64,000 nucleotides of DNA from Orychophragmus violaceus (taxonomy: Eukaryota; Streptophyta; Magnoliopsida; Brassicales; Brassicaceae), in the NCBI GenBank assembly GCA_030180135.1, contig CM058234.1:32832766-32896765 (forward strand), given 5' to 3'. The notes beneath the pieces are model-generated. The model worked only from the letters and a program-made list of their open reading frames with translations, was not told where the DNA came from and ran no database searches. Below, in pieces: positions 1-11,002 of the stretch; within the stretch, counting starts at the first letter, position 1; each line of letters starts with the position of its first letter. The translations under genes and the position numbers were made by a program.

Positions 1-2148
1 TCGAGGAGGGTATCAACTTCGGGGTCGAGGAGTTAATGAGGGTTTGCTCGGTAAAACATAATACTCGTTTTCCCGTGACCTACTACCTCTCTCCTCGCCA
101 TGGAAAAGTCCTTGATGAGATCCGGACGAGGGATGTATGGAAGAGTAAATATTTTTACTTCAGGATCAGTCATCACTCGGTTGAGGATTTCGATTATTCG
201 GTTATCCCGACAAGATGGGCAACCAGCGTTGGTTAGCTTATAGGGTTTATTGGTTTCTCTGGTTGCTTCGATATTTTCTATCGACATCGAGCCATCTGCT
301 AACAATCTTTTTGGTTCCTTTGCAGAGGCTCTTGAGTCACCATCCTCGAATCCAGATACATCGAGTTTGATAGCTCGCCTTCGGAGAGGAGATATCCACT
401 GGTGTAACTTTACAGACCAACGAATCCGAGCTGCTTTAGGTCCTGCGGCCCGACAACCTCCTTCGTACCAACCTCATCTTTCGCGAGACGAATCACGCCT
501 CCCTTGCCAGCCCACTTCGACTCGAATCGTTCGGGATCCGCGTCAGATTGTCGAGCGGACTGGAGAGAGTAAGTGTTCTGGTTAGTCTGTCCGAGGATCA
601 TCGCGCCATATGCCCTCCGTTTGCTGGGCTGACCCGAATCTGTTTTCTTTGCAGATCGACCTGTTTCGGACGACAGTTCTACTGCAAGCACCCCTTCTCT
701 TGAAAAGATGTCGCGAAAATCTAGCAGCCGTCGGAACGGGAAGGATCCCGTTGATCTGGCAAAGAAAATGAAGGCTGGCGACTTGAGCAACGCCCTTCTT
801 TTTGCCATGGACGAGGGGCCTCCTCCTCCTCCTTCGATTCCGCCTCCGAACCCTGCTCAGGTTTCCCTCCCCAAGGCCGCAGGGTCTAGAGAGGCTAATG
901 CGGTGGTGGAGGATTTACCTCCTGTTAAGGGACCGGTTCGGGTCCCGTCTGGGGAGCCTGTTTTGCGCAACTCCCGGTCGAATGATTCGAGGGGATCAAA
1001 CGGTCGGAGCCGGAGCGACCCTCCTCCCCCGGCGGCGAAGCGTCAAAGGACTGACGCGGAGGTGAGCTCGAGGAGATCAAACCAGAGTGTTGAGGCTCGA
1101 CCTGCCTCTTCCGGGTCCTCCGGGTCTTTCAACTGGCGCTTCAGGCACCAGAAGGAGTGTCCGATTGCGGATGACCCGACGGGTGTGGCCTATTGGCTGA
1201 GGCATTTTAAGCCCGCAGGTGTTCAGCTCCCGGCTGTCGGGGATATGGCTCTCGGTGACGTTTACACCGAGATGATGGCGACTTCTAGAAAGGTGACGAT
1301 TTTCTTCCTTCGCTTTTTGATATGTTTTATGCTTACTTTTTGTTTTTTTGCAGGCCTTGGAGGCTGTGAACAGGCTTGCGGCCAGGGCTGAACGAGAGCT
1401 GCGGGAGGTGCCACATGCGAGTGAGCTCGATACCGTTGAGAAGACGGTTAGGGACCTGAGAGTGCAGTTGCAGGGGGCCTTGGCTCGGGACAAAGAGCTA
1501 CGAAAAAGGCGGGCGACCTGGATGCGCAGTTTCAAGGTGCTTTGGCTCGGGCTTCGGTCGCGGAGGAAGCGAGTCGAACCGCTATTGAGGTAGGTCGGGT
1601 TGCGGATGTGCGGGCCGCGTAACATCAGGGCGATCTGGACAAGGCTCTTGCCGACCGAGAGTTTGACGTCAAGGTGGAGGCTCATGAGGCTAGGAAGGAG
1701 CTGAACGGTGAATACCAGGATCCTCGAGGGGATTGCGGCGAAGGAGAGCCAAAGGAAGGTCGCTGTCAGTGCCAAGATGAGGCTTCAGGAGGCTTTGGCC
1801 AATATTGCGCTTATCGCTGAGTTCGCCTCTGGCGAACTTGATTTGACCAAGGAGGTGATGGACTTGGCCGAGAAGAAGAGGTTGGCCACGGAGGAGATGA
1901 ATGCCGCAGCGGTGTCGGACTTCAGTATCGGCAAACTTAATTTGCCGGTGATGTCGGACGATTCTGTGGTCTTGGCGCGCCCTTTGAACCAGGCGGCTGC
2001 TCGTCTTGATCAATATGGATCAAACCTTCCGACCGGAGTTAGTTCGCGTGTTAGCGACGAGGTCGAGGGTCGACTTGAGGAGGACAGGGCGACTGATGAC
2101 CAGATGGAGGATCAAGACGAAGCTTCCTCTCCTTCCAAGCAGTTCTAG
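1..2148 (+). pseudogene. Spliced antisense accessory ORF of the Tat-like element
   Basis: This gene runs opposite to the host element and starts left of the window. Reading frame and canonical GT-AG sites give exons at <1-231, 326-568, 655-1292 and 1354-2148, with introns 232-325, 569-654 and 1293-1353. The codon phase is kept across all three junctions. Exon 1 encodes a segment with 'YYLSPRHGK' followed by an aromatic-rich 'WKSKYFYF' stretch, resembling domains seen in plant transposon accessory proteins. Exon 3 is Ser/Pro/Arg rich and looks disordered. Exon 4 is Ala/Glu/Arg/Leu rich and probably coiled coil. Exon 4 is broken: a frame change near 1508, an in-frame TAA near 1619 and a return to frame by 1708 (end FxxxQF-stop at 2148). 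Tat elements are known to carry such antisense ORFs; the function is unknown. The splice model is my inference. Confidence 0.6.
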
Positions 2149-2744
2149 TCCTTCCTCTTTCTTTATTCGTTGTTGCCCGAGTGGGCTTTTGATTTGTTTC
2201 CAGACTCTTGTTGCCCGAGGGGGCTTTTCTTTTTGTTTCTGGTGTTGCCCTTAGTGGGCTCTCGTTCGAACTCGAGGACATTGAGTTCTTTTCTTTATGA
2301 ATTGCTTTTTAAATCTTTCATGCCTTAGCATAGATTTTATTGTTTTTATGCCTTAACATAAAATTCGAGCCATTGTGGCGATTCGAACTTCTCCAGAGGA
2401 ATCGAGCAGATAACTTATCTTGACTTGCCTTAGATAGTTCTTTGCGAACTTTTGAGTCAATTGCATTTTAGCTCGAGCTCTTTGCCAGGAATAGTCTGAG
2501 GCGCGACTACTTCGTAATGTAAGATTCATGCTTAATCGCTGAATTGAAAAGAGAGGCATTAAGTATGAGAACGAATCGAAGTAAACTTACAAAGATCCGA
2601 TTTGGAGTGTGTGTAGAGGTTGCATGCTTGAATAGCCGTCTTGACCTCGTTATTTTGCTTGAGGGGTGGGGTAGCCCCCCGATTCTTTTAATCCGTATAA
2701 GGTTTAGAAGAATTGTATTTTTTGGAAAGATAATTCTGGATCTC
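2149..2744. other. Spacer between Tat antisense ORF and repeat zone
   Basis: No convincing coding region. It contains three imperfect 'TTGCCCGAG/TTAGTGGGCT' motifs (about 2172-2262), probably the 3' UTR of the antisense gene. The rest is unremarkable AT-biased sequence with short ORFs that do not match the element's domains. Confidence 0.5.
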
Positions 2745-3260
2745 TTTCTTTGGGACGATCATTTCAGTTCGTTCGAATCGGGAGGACCGTTTTGGGTCGC
2801 TTGTTTTGGGACAATCATATCAGCTCGTTCGATTTGGAAGGACCTTTTTAGGTTGCTCATTTTGGGACGATCATTTCAGTTCGTTCGGTTTGGAGGGACC
2901 GTTTTAGGTCGCTTTGTTTGAAGGGATAATTTCATATCACTTTATTTTTTGCAGAGATAATTTCATATCACTTGATTTTTGAAGAGATAATTTCATATCG
3001 CTTGATTTTGGGGGAGGCCGTTTGAGGTCTCTCGGAAGGGATAATTTCATATCGCTTATTTTAGGAGAGATAATTTCATATCACTTTAGCTTTGGGAGAG
3101 GCCATTTCAGGTCGCTCGGAAGGGATAATTTCATATCGCTTTGACTTTGGGAGAGGCCATTTCAGGTCGCTCGGAAGGGATAAATTAATATCGTTTGTTT
3201 TAGAAGAGATAATTTCATATCGCTTTGGCTTTCGAAGAGATAATTTCATATCGCTTTCTG
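2745..3260. repeat. Hypervariable tandem-repeat zone of Tat 3' region
   Basis: Two short modules alternate. The first, centred on 'GACGATCATTTCAGTTCG', recurs from about 2755 to 2885 and is followed by 'GGACCGTTTTAGGTCGCTT'. The second, 'ATAATTTCATATCGCTT', occurs nine times (near 2926, 2950, 2980, 3037, 3065, 3121, 3177, 3207 and 3235), spaced 24-57 bp, with a third module 'GAGAGGCCATTTCAGGTCGC' between some copies. Tat-lineage elements are known to have rapidly changing minisatellites downstream of pol that can seed satellite DNA. Confidence 0.75.
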
Positions 3261-3400
3261 GGAATGTTATGATGAGGTATTTCACAATGGCTCTAACCTT
3301 TACGACCGAAAGAAGCATTGGATTAAGGGACTTATTTTGATTTCACAAATATAAGCTAGTACGACTTCGTCAGAAGTCGTTGAGCTCGGTAGAAGCTCGT

Positions 3401-3405
3401 GTTGG
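3401..3405. repeat. Target-site duplication GTTGG, left copy (Copia-1)
   Basis: GTTGG lies immediately before the TGTTGG start of the 5' LTR and is repeated at 10910-10914 directly after the 3' LTR. A 5-bp TSD is normal for LTR elements. Confidence 0.95.
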
Positions 3406-4043
3406 TGTTGGGAATGTCCTGAAATCTACCGTACTATCTCTAGAAAGTATGATAAGTGTCGAGATCAGACATAAGTCATAAATACTGGGTGATCATGATG
3501 ACTTGCTAGAGTCCGCTCTTGATCTATAAGTTTAGGACTTATTACCAGTATTGTATGATCCCAAAGGGTCACACACCATAGCTAACGGGAAAGTTAACAA
3601 GGAATTAATACGGTAAGATGCAAGGCATTTACTGTATTTGAACAGAGAATTGGGCCAGACAAAATACAGTCTTTTGTCTGGTTTGGGTCTTGGGCCCAAA
3701 ATCCCAATAGGCCATTAGTTTAATTACTTGGGCCCATATAAGGATGAGGAAAGGCGCAGGAAGCCCTAATGCTTCTAGCTCTGCGATTTCTGAGCCTTAG
3801 CCGTCCTCTCTCTCTCTGTTGATTCCAACTTGGTCTAGCAGCCTGATCCAGTAGCTTGTAAGAGTGTGGATACCTAGGAGGAGCCGGTTATCATCAGCTC
3901 TCTGTGATCTCTTCATTCCTTTGATCAATCCGCTGCAATCATAAGGTAATGAATCTGATCTGTTTATGATTCAAATGCAAATCACCTAGATCCTAGTTGA
4001 TTATGTGCTAGGTTGTAACCTGACAATTACACATAATCCATCA
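3406..4043 (+). repeat. Copia-1 5' LTR
   Basis: It starts TGTTGGGAATG and ends AATCCATCA. A TATA-like 'CATATAAGG' lies at 3735-3743, followed by a CT-rich leader (about 3805-3819). It differs from the 3' LTR at three sites (T/C near 3688, A/C near 3975, C/T near 4008). The first ~240 bp is nearly the same as the corresponding end of the Copia-2 LTR; the remainder is clearly diverged. Confidence 0.95.
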
Positions 4044-4044
4044 G

Positions 4045-4056
4045 TGGTATCAGAGC
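4045..4056 (+). other. Primer binding site, initiator-Met tRNA type
   Basis: TGGTATCAGAGC, one base after the LTR, is the standard plant copia minus-strand primer site. Confidence 0.93.
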
Positions 4057-5484
4057 CTAGGTCGTTAGGTTTTTGCTTTTTGGATCATACTAGGTTGTTT
4101 ATTAGTTTGATGAATCGATTTTAATGAGTAAAATTGATTGAAACTTGGAAAACCTAGAAATAAGAAAACGATTATAAATGTTGATAATCGATAATAAGAA
4201 TCGTTAACTTCGCTTGTTGACTTTGTTGTAATCATAAGTGAATCAATTGTTGAATTAAAAAAAGGACAAAATCGTTTTTTTGTCTTCAAGTAGTGTCACG
4301 ATCGCTAGGTTTGTTTTTGACTTTCCATGGAATCGCGATCATGGAATCGCTTTTGACTTTGCTTTGTTTTGTAATTAAGAAACGTGTTAGAATTGTTATT
4401 GTTCAAAATCGTTTTGTCCTTTTGTGTATGTCATGAAACGATTTGCTTAATGAATTAAGGTCAATGTGATTGTTTAAAGTGATACGAATTGTGTATCGCA
4501 CGATTTGCTTAAGTGATTCTTTAATGTATGAATCGATTAATTATTTAATTAATGTATGGTTTAAGCCGTTAACCCAAATCGCGGTTTGCTGGAAATTATT
4601 TAATACAATTGGTATTATTTAATTTCTGGTTAAACCGGATTTAAATTCAAAATTGAATTTTAACCTAAACCGAAGGCTGGTCTAAGTTTGATTTGGTTGG
4701 ACCAAATAATTTAGAGCTGGTCTGGTTTAGTAAATAACCAGTTGGATTTAGTAGTTAATTTGGTCTTGGACCAGAATTAATGAACCGACTCGGTTATGTC
4801 AAATTATTGGGCCAATTGGAATTCTGTGGTCTTGGGCCAAGAATTGGGCTTATAATTTGTGACCCAACCGAAAACTTTAATAAAATATTAAATTAGAAAT
4901 TTCTATTTTTAGCATGTTTCTAAATTTAGAAAGTTTCTAAAATAAGTAAGTTTCCCAAAATAGTAATCTTCTATTTTTGGAAAGAAAACCTAAAATCCTC
5001 AAAACCAATATCAAGCTTGGATGTCTTGCCCAATCTTGTCAGCTACTTAACGCTTATTCAATTACAGATATGGATTACAGTGTGAGGTGTCTGTTTTTGC
5101 GTAAGCAAAGTAGTATATAGTCACTAATTTCATTGGGAGTCCCAGACTTTAGTGATTATTTGGCTGTAAGAGATTGGTTTCCTTGACTGGGCCATCGGGA
5201 GTCCCGGGCCTTGAGACATCTGGTGAATTGGGCCTTGGGCCTAATCCACAACCGAGAGTTATATGGAAATAACTAGCTGTGTGTATGCTTACCAAGTAAA
5301 GCTAATTCCGGGTGACGGCCAGTGGCCCACTTTGGACTTAGCTGAACATGGGTCTCGGAATCATTGCATTCTTATGAGGTTAAACAAAGAAATTATGAAT
5401 GCAATGCGAGTTTTCTTATAAGTTGTTAAGATTACTCTTTTATGAACTAAATAACTAAAACTCTATTGTCTCATATTTTCAGCT
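4057..5484 (+). other. Copia-1 5' leader (untranslated, 1.4 kb)
   Basis: No coherent sense ORF. The distal part (about 5070-5480) matches the Copia-2 leader (reverse complement of about 57330-57790) at roughly 92% by eye, including the shared 'ATCGGGAGTCCCGGGCC' and 'GGGTGACGGCCAGTGGCCC' blocks. This region probably holds packaging or translation signals (inference). Confidence 0.7.
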
Positions 5485-8400
5485 ATGTCAAGCACAATAA
5501 CACAAAACACTTTCTCGATCCGGTCTGCCCTTGAGAAGGACAAACTGAACGGATCAAACTTCCTGAACTGGTCCAGGAACCTGAGCCTTGTGCTCAGGCA
5601 GGAGAAGAAGGCTTATGTCCTTGAAAGAGTTCTCCCCCTAGACCTGCGACTAATGCCGTGCAATCTGTGAAGAATGCATATGATACGCATTCTTCAGATG
5701 CAAATGACGTGGTTTGCCTAATGTTGGCGACAATGGCTCCCGAACTGCAGATGCAGTGGGAAGGCCTGACTTGTCCCATGGAACTGATGGCAAACCTGAA
5801 AGCGTTGTTTCAGGAGCAGGCTCGTACAGAGAGATTCCAAACTTTAAAGAATCTCTTGGACTGTAAAATGGCTAAGGATGCAGCAGTGAGTCCACATGTT
5901 CTGAAAATGATGGGTTATCTCGATCATTTGACTAGACTCGACTATCCTATAAGCCAAGAGCTTGCTTGTGATATCGTTCTGCAGTCTCTTACTCCTGCAT
6001 ATGACCAGTTCATCTTGAACTATAATATGCATGGGTTGATAAAGACTTTGCCTGAGCTACATGGTATGCTCAAGACTGCAGAACCTAATCTGAAGAAGGC
6101 CAAGGAGCCGTCTGTACTCATGGTGCAGAAGGGCAAGGGTTTCAAGAAATCCGCTGCAGACAAGGGAAAGGGCAAGGCAGTCGAAAAGGCCAGGCCCAAG
6201 CCCGTGTCTAAAGCTGGGCCTTCTGATATCTGCCACTTTTGCAAAGAGGCAGGGCATTATCGCAGGGACTGTAAGAAATACCAGGAAAGTCTGAAGAAGA
6301 AGAAGAAGTCCTTGGAGACTACTGCTTCAGGTATTTTTGTTATTGAAGTAAATACTACTACTTCTGATAATACCACTTGGGTATTAGATACTGGATGTGG
6401 GGCTCATATTTGTACTAATATGCAGGCGCTCAGCAACAGTAGAAGGTTGAAGCAAGGGCAAGTAGAGTTGCGGGTTGGCAATGGAGCGAAGGTTCCAGCA
6501 CTGGCCGTTGGCACTTACTTGTTGTCTTTACCTTCTGGATTGATTTTAGAACTTGAGAATTGTTATTTTGTACCTGCTATAAGCAGAAATATCATTTCAG
6601 TTTCATTATTGGATTTGCAAGGATTTGATTTTTCTATTAAGAATAAATTGTGTTCCTTTAATCTCAATAATATGTTCTATGGCTGTGCCCCTCTTATTAA
6701 TGGGCTGTACATGCTGGATCAATCTGCTCCAGTATATAACATTAATACAAAACGGTTCAAATCTAACGAAGAAAATGAAACGTTTCTCTGGCATTGTCGT
6801 TTAGGGCACATTAGTGAGAAACGCGTCAAGAGGCTCCATTCAAATGGACTCTTGGGCTCATTTGACTTTGAGTCTTGTGAGCAATGCGAATCTTGCCTAA
6901 TGGGCAAAATGACACGGGCCCCTTTTAATAAACCTACAGAAAGGGCCAGTGAACTATTGGGCCTGATACACACTGATGTGTGTGGCCCAATGTCCACAAA
7001 TGCTAGAGGAAACTATCAGTACTTCATTACATTCACTGATGATTTCAGTTGATATGGATATGTCTACTTGATGAAACATAAGTCGGAAACCTTTGAGAAG
7101 TTCAAAGAATTCCAGAATGAAGTACCGAACCAGCTTGGTAAAAGTATTAAGGCTCTTCGGTCGGACCGAGGAGGAGAATACTTGAGCCAGGAATTTCGTG
7201 ATCATCTGAGTGAGTGTGGGATCATCTCCCAACTCACACCTCCTGGAATACCTCAGTGGAATGGTGTGTCTGAGAAAAGGAATCAGACATTGTTAGATAT
7301 GGTCCGATCCATGATGAGTCACACAGACCTTCCTATATCCCTTTGGGGATATGCTTTGCTGACCGCAACGTTCACACTGAACAGAGTGCCATCAAAAGCA
7401 GTAGCAAAGACACCATATGAGTTATGGACTGGAAAAGCTCCAGCAATGTCTTTTCTCAGAATTTGGGGTTGTGAAGCCTATGTCAAAAGATTAATCTCAG
7501 ACAAGCTTACACCAAAATCTGACAAATGCTACTTCATTGGTTATCCTAGGGATACCAAGGCTTATTACTTCTATCTGCGACCCGAGAACAAGATATTTGT
7601 TGCTCGGGATTGCACTTTTCTTGAGAGGGAATTTCTCTCTAAGAAAGATAGTGGGAGTAAGGTACAACTTGATGAAATTCAAGAAGGACAGGAACCTGTT
7701 CAACCTAATGAGGAAGAACAGCAGGATGAATTACATGAAGCTGTAATAGAACCTGAACCTGCAGTACCTGAAGTTCGAAGATCCGGAAGGATCCGTCACG
7801 AACCCGATAGATATCAGGGATTCCTCGTGACTAATTGCCATGATCTTTTGATCATTGACGGTGATGAACCCTCGAACTTTGCAGAAGCCATGATGGGCCC
7901 TGACTCCTTAAGGTGGCGTGAAGCCACTGAATCCGAGATGGACTCCATGTCTGTCAACCGAGTGTTTTCACTGGTTGATTTACCCGCTGGTGCAAAAGCA
8001 TCGAGTGTAAATAGATCTTCAAGAAGAAGATTGACATGGATGGAAATGTCCAGATTTACAAGGCCAGGTTGGTGGCAAAAGGTTTCAAGCAAATTCATGG
8101 TATAGACTATGATGAAACCTATTCACCAGTGGCCATGATGAAATCAATTCGGATTCTCCTAGCAACTGCCGCTTATTATGATTATGAGATTTGGCAGATG
8201 GATGTGAAAACCGCCTTCCTGAATGGAATCTTGGAGGAGGATGTGTATATGACACAACCTGACGGTTACATTGATCCTAAGAATGCTGGGAAAGTATGTA
8301 AACTTCATAAATCCATTTATGGATTGAAGCAAGCATCGAGGAGTTGGAATCTTCGTTTTGATGAAGCAATAAAGAACTTTGACTTCATCAGAAACAAAGA

Positions 8401-9439
8401 GGAACAATGTGTGTATAAGAAAACTAGTGGGAGCAAAGTGGCGTTTCTTATCCTATATGTCGATGACATATTGCTTCTTGGAAATGATATTCCAATGCTG
8501 AAGTCTGTTAAAGACTGGCTGGGAAGTTGTTTTTCCATGAAGGACATGGGTGAAGCCGCGTATGTTCTTGGAATCCGAATCTTTAGAGACAGATCTAAAA
8601 AGCTGATTGGACTTTGTCAAGATGCTTATATAGACAAAATCCTGCATCGATTCGGAATGGATAAATCCAAGAAAGGATTCACGCCAATGATACATGGTGC
8701 TACACTAAGCAAGGATCAGTGTCCTAAAACACCTGATGAGCTTAAGCGCATGAGTAGGATACCTTATGCTTCGGCTATAGGATCTATCATGTATGCCATG
8801 ATCTGTACTCGTCCTGATGTTGCTTATGCACTAAGCATGACGAGTAGGTACCAGTCTAATCCAGGTGAGAGTCACTGGATTGCCGTAAAGAATATCCTGA
8901 AGTATTTGAGGAATACTAAGGATAAGTTCTTGGTTTACGGAGGAAGTGAAGTGCTTGAAATGAGTGGATTCACGGATGCAAGTTTTCAGACAGATAAAGA
9001 TGATTTCCGGTCACAGTCTGGTTACATCTTCTGTCTGAATGGCGGTGCAGTAAGTTGGAAGAGCTCCAAGCAGAGCACCGTGGCAGATTCCACAACTGAA
9101 GCTGAATACATCGCTGCTTCAGAAGCTACGAAGGAAGGAGTTTGGATAAGGAACTTCTTGATTGAACTCGCTGTATTCCCAAATGCCACTGAGCCTCTAG
9201 CACTGTATTGTGACAACAATGGTGCAATTGCTCAAGCCAAGGAACCGAGACATCATCAGAAATCCAAACATATTATGAGAAGGTATCACCTGATTCGTGA
9301 TATAGTGAATAGAGGTGAAGTGATGGTCAGCAGAGTTCCCACTGATGAGAACGTGGCTGACCCGTTAACAAAGCCACTCCCGAGACCTAAGCACGAGTTG
9401 CATACTGCTGCTGTAGGAATTAGAGATATTCAAATGTAA
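5485..9439 (+). pseudogene. Copia-1 gag-pol polyprotein, disabled
   Basis: Gag starts at 5485 with a conserved 'KLNGSNFLNWSRNL' segment, followed by a UBN2-type domain and a CCHC knuckle (CHFC...GH...DC, 6231-6272). The protease 'DTG' is at 6387-6395. The GAG-pre-integrase HHCC region is about 6790-6900, and the integrase core follows with 'SDRGGEY' and 'QWNGVSEK'. RT has 'YVDD' at 8456-8467. RNase H has 'DASFQ', 'TEAEY' and 'CDNN', ending at a TAA (9437-9439). Breaks: a frameshift near 5636-5640 in gag, TGA at 7050-7052 where the family has Arg, a frameshift near 7999, and TAG at 8012-8014 where the family has Trp. The intact product would be about 1,310 residues. The polyprotein normally makes the capsid particle, cDNA and the integration complex. 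Confidence 0.93.
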
Positions 9440-10260
9440 TCTCTTTTTGAGTGGGAGTTGTGAGGGCTTTATTTTAGTTATTTTGATTGGTTCATGTAAA
9501 CATTTTAATGTTAATGAAATTTTATTTCTGGATTATTTTTAACTGTGATATAAAATAATCGTTCCAAAATGATTCATGTCATTATATATGGGCCATCGAA
9601 GTACATGAGTAGACTTGATCCTGAAACCCCATGTTTAACGAAATGACATAAATCATAGTGTCCATAGTCGAAGGTTGTTGAAATTGGAACACCAACAACC
9701 ACTTGATACTAGAGTGTGTTGAGACTTATGACCAAGTTTCGAGGGGTCATAGATGCGCGGCATCAAAGTCGACACATAGGTATATGTAGGGGAGCATATG
9801 ACCGGACATGGCCCGCTGATGAGAACTCTACAAGATATTAAAATCTGTGTCATAAGAGGTTCTCATATACAACTATAGAGTATAGTCCTTAGACCTGAGT
9901 TCGCATGCATGTGGCTGCACATGGAGTGATGCGCTTTGATCATTGTCTAACGCTGTTTCGTAACTGGGAGCTATAAGGACCTTGGTTGGGTGTATTATAA
10001 AGTGTGTAGTTCATAGTGATGGAACAAGATGGGATTTGTCCCTGCCGTTTAACGGAGGTAATATCTCTAGGCCAATCGGAGACTTGATAGCTGGTAAGAG
10101 AGTGGCCACTCCCAAACGGACTTGCCCAAGTCGTTTGCATTGTCAGTATCAAATCTGTTCCGATAAACATGGTCTGGCTATATAAGGATGACACGCATCT
10201 TGCCTTATGCCAGATTGAGATATTGAGACAAAAGGATTAGGGAATGTAGGATTCCAGTAC
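9440..10260 (+). other. Copia-1 3' untranslated module, shared with Copia-2
   Basis: This is non-coding in the sense direction between pol and the polypurine tract. From about 9550 on it is about 95% identical by eye to the reverse complement of Copia-2 (about 53086-53870), although the proteins of the two elements are far more diverged. It contains a promoter-like 'GCTATATAAGGATGA' near 10177-10191, about 80 bp before the LTR, present in both elements. Confidence 0.75.
9940..10194 (-). other. 84-codon antisense ORF in Copia-1 3' module
   Basis: An uninterrupted minus-strand ORF beginning MSSLYSQTMFIG, antisense to the element. The same ORF with the same length is present in Copia-2 at 53206-53460 with 5 residue differences. 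Of 8 nucleotide differences between the two, 5 change the residue, so there is no sign of protein-level selection. It is probably a by-product of DNA conservation. No recognised domain. Confidence 0.35.
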
Positions 10261-10271
10261 AAGTGGGAGAT
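10261..10271 (+). other. Copia-1 polypurine tract
   Basis: AAGTGGGAGAT abuts the 3' LTR and would be the plus-strand primer. The same tract is found next to the Copia-2 3' LTR. Confidence 0.9.
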
Positions 10272-10909
10272 TGTTGGGAATGTCCTGAAATCTACCGTAC
10301 TATCTCTAGAAAGTATGATAAGTGTCGAGATCAGACATAAGTCATAAATACTGGGTGATCATGATGACTTGCTAGAGTCCGCTCTTGATCTATAAGTTTA
10401 GGACTTATTACCAGTATTGTATGATCCCAAAGGGTCACACACCATAGCTAACGGGAAAGTTAACAAGGAATTAATACGGTAAGATGCAAGGCATTTACTG
10501 TATTTGAACAGAGAATTGGGCCAGACAAAATACAGTCTTTTGTCTGGTTTGGGCCTTGGGCCCAAAATCCCAATAGGCCATTAGTTTAATTACTTGGGCC
10601 CATATAAGGATGAGGAAAGGCGCAGGAAGCCCTAATGCTTCTAGCTCTGCGATTTCTGAGCCTTAGCCGTCCTCTCTCTCTCTGTTGATTCCAACTTGGT
10701 CTAGCAGCCTGATCCAGTAGCTTGTAAGAGTGTGGATACCTAGGAGGAGCCGGTTATCATCAGCTCTCTGTGATCTCTTCATTCCTTTGATCAATCCGCT
10801 GCAATCATAAGGTAATGAATCTGATCTGTTTATGATTCAACTGCAAATCACCTAGATCCTAGTTGATTATGTGTTAGGTTGTAACCTGACAATTACACAT
10901 AATCCATCA
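10272..10909 (+). repeat. Copia-1 3' LTR
   Basis: It is 638 bp, starts TGTTGGGAATG, ends AATCCATCA, and has three differences from the 5' copy. It is followed by the right TSD GTTGG (10910-10914). Confidence 0.95.
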
Positions 10910-10914
10910 GTTGG
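10910..10914. repeat. Target-site duplication GTTGG, right copy (Copia-1)
   Basis: Identical to 3401-3405. The Tat sequence resumes after it. Confidence 0.95.
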
Positions 10915-11002
10915 GGGGCGGCTGCGCTCAAAGTCGAGCTGCCTACGTACCCTTTTTTAAGGGGATCAAGACATTTCGTAGTTCGATTATGTTGATGTAC
11001 TC

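Larger units (their letters stand above)
3406..10909 (+). mobile_element. Copia-1: full-length Ty1/copia LTR retrotransposon
   Basis: This is a complete 7504-bp element. It has two 638-bp LTRs (TG...CA), a PBS to initiator-Met tRNA, a long leader, a gag-pol with copia order (Gag, protease, integrase, RT, RNase H), a long 3' untranslated module, a polypurine tract and a perfect 5-bp TSD. The LTRs differ at only three positions by direct reading, so insertion was recent. The coding region has at least four disabling changes, so this copy is not autonomous. It lies inside the Tat-like element. Confidence 0.95.

Noticed and set aside
410..808. Minus-strand ORF overlapping the Tat antisense gene
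   Set aside because: Shadow of the spliced plus-strand gene, whose phases fit across introns; no domain in the minus frame.
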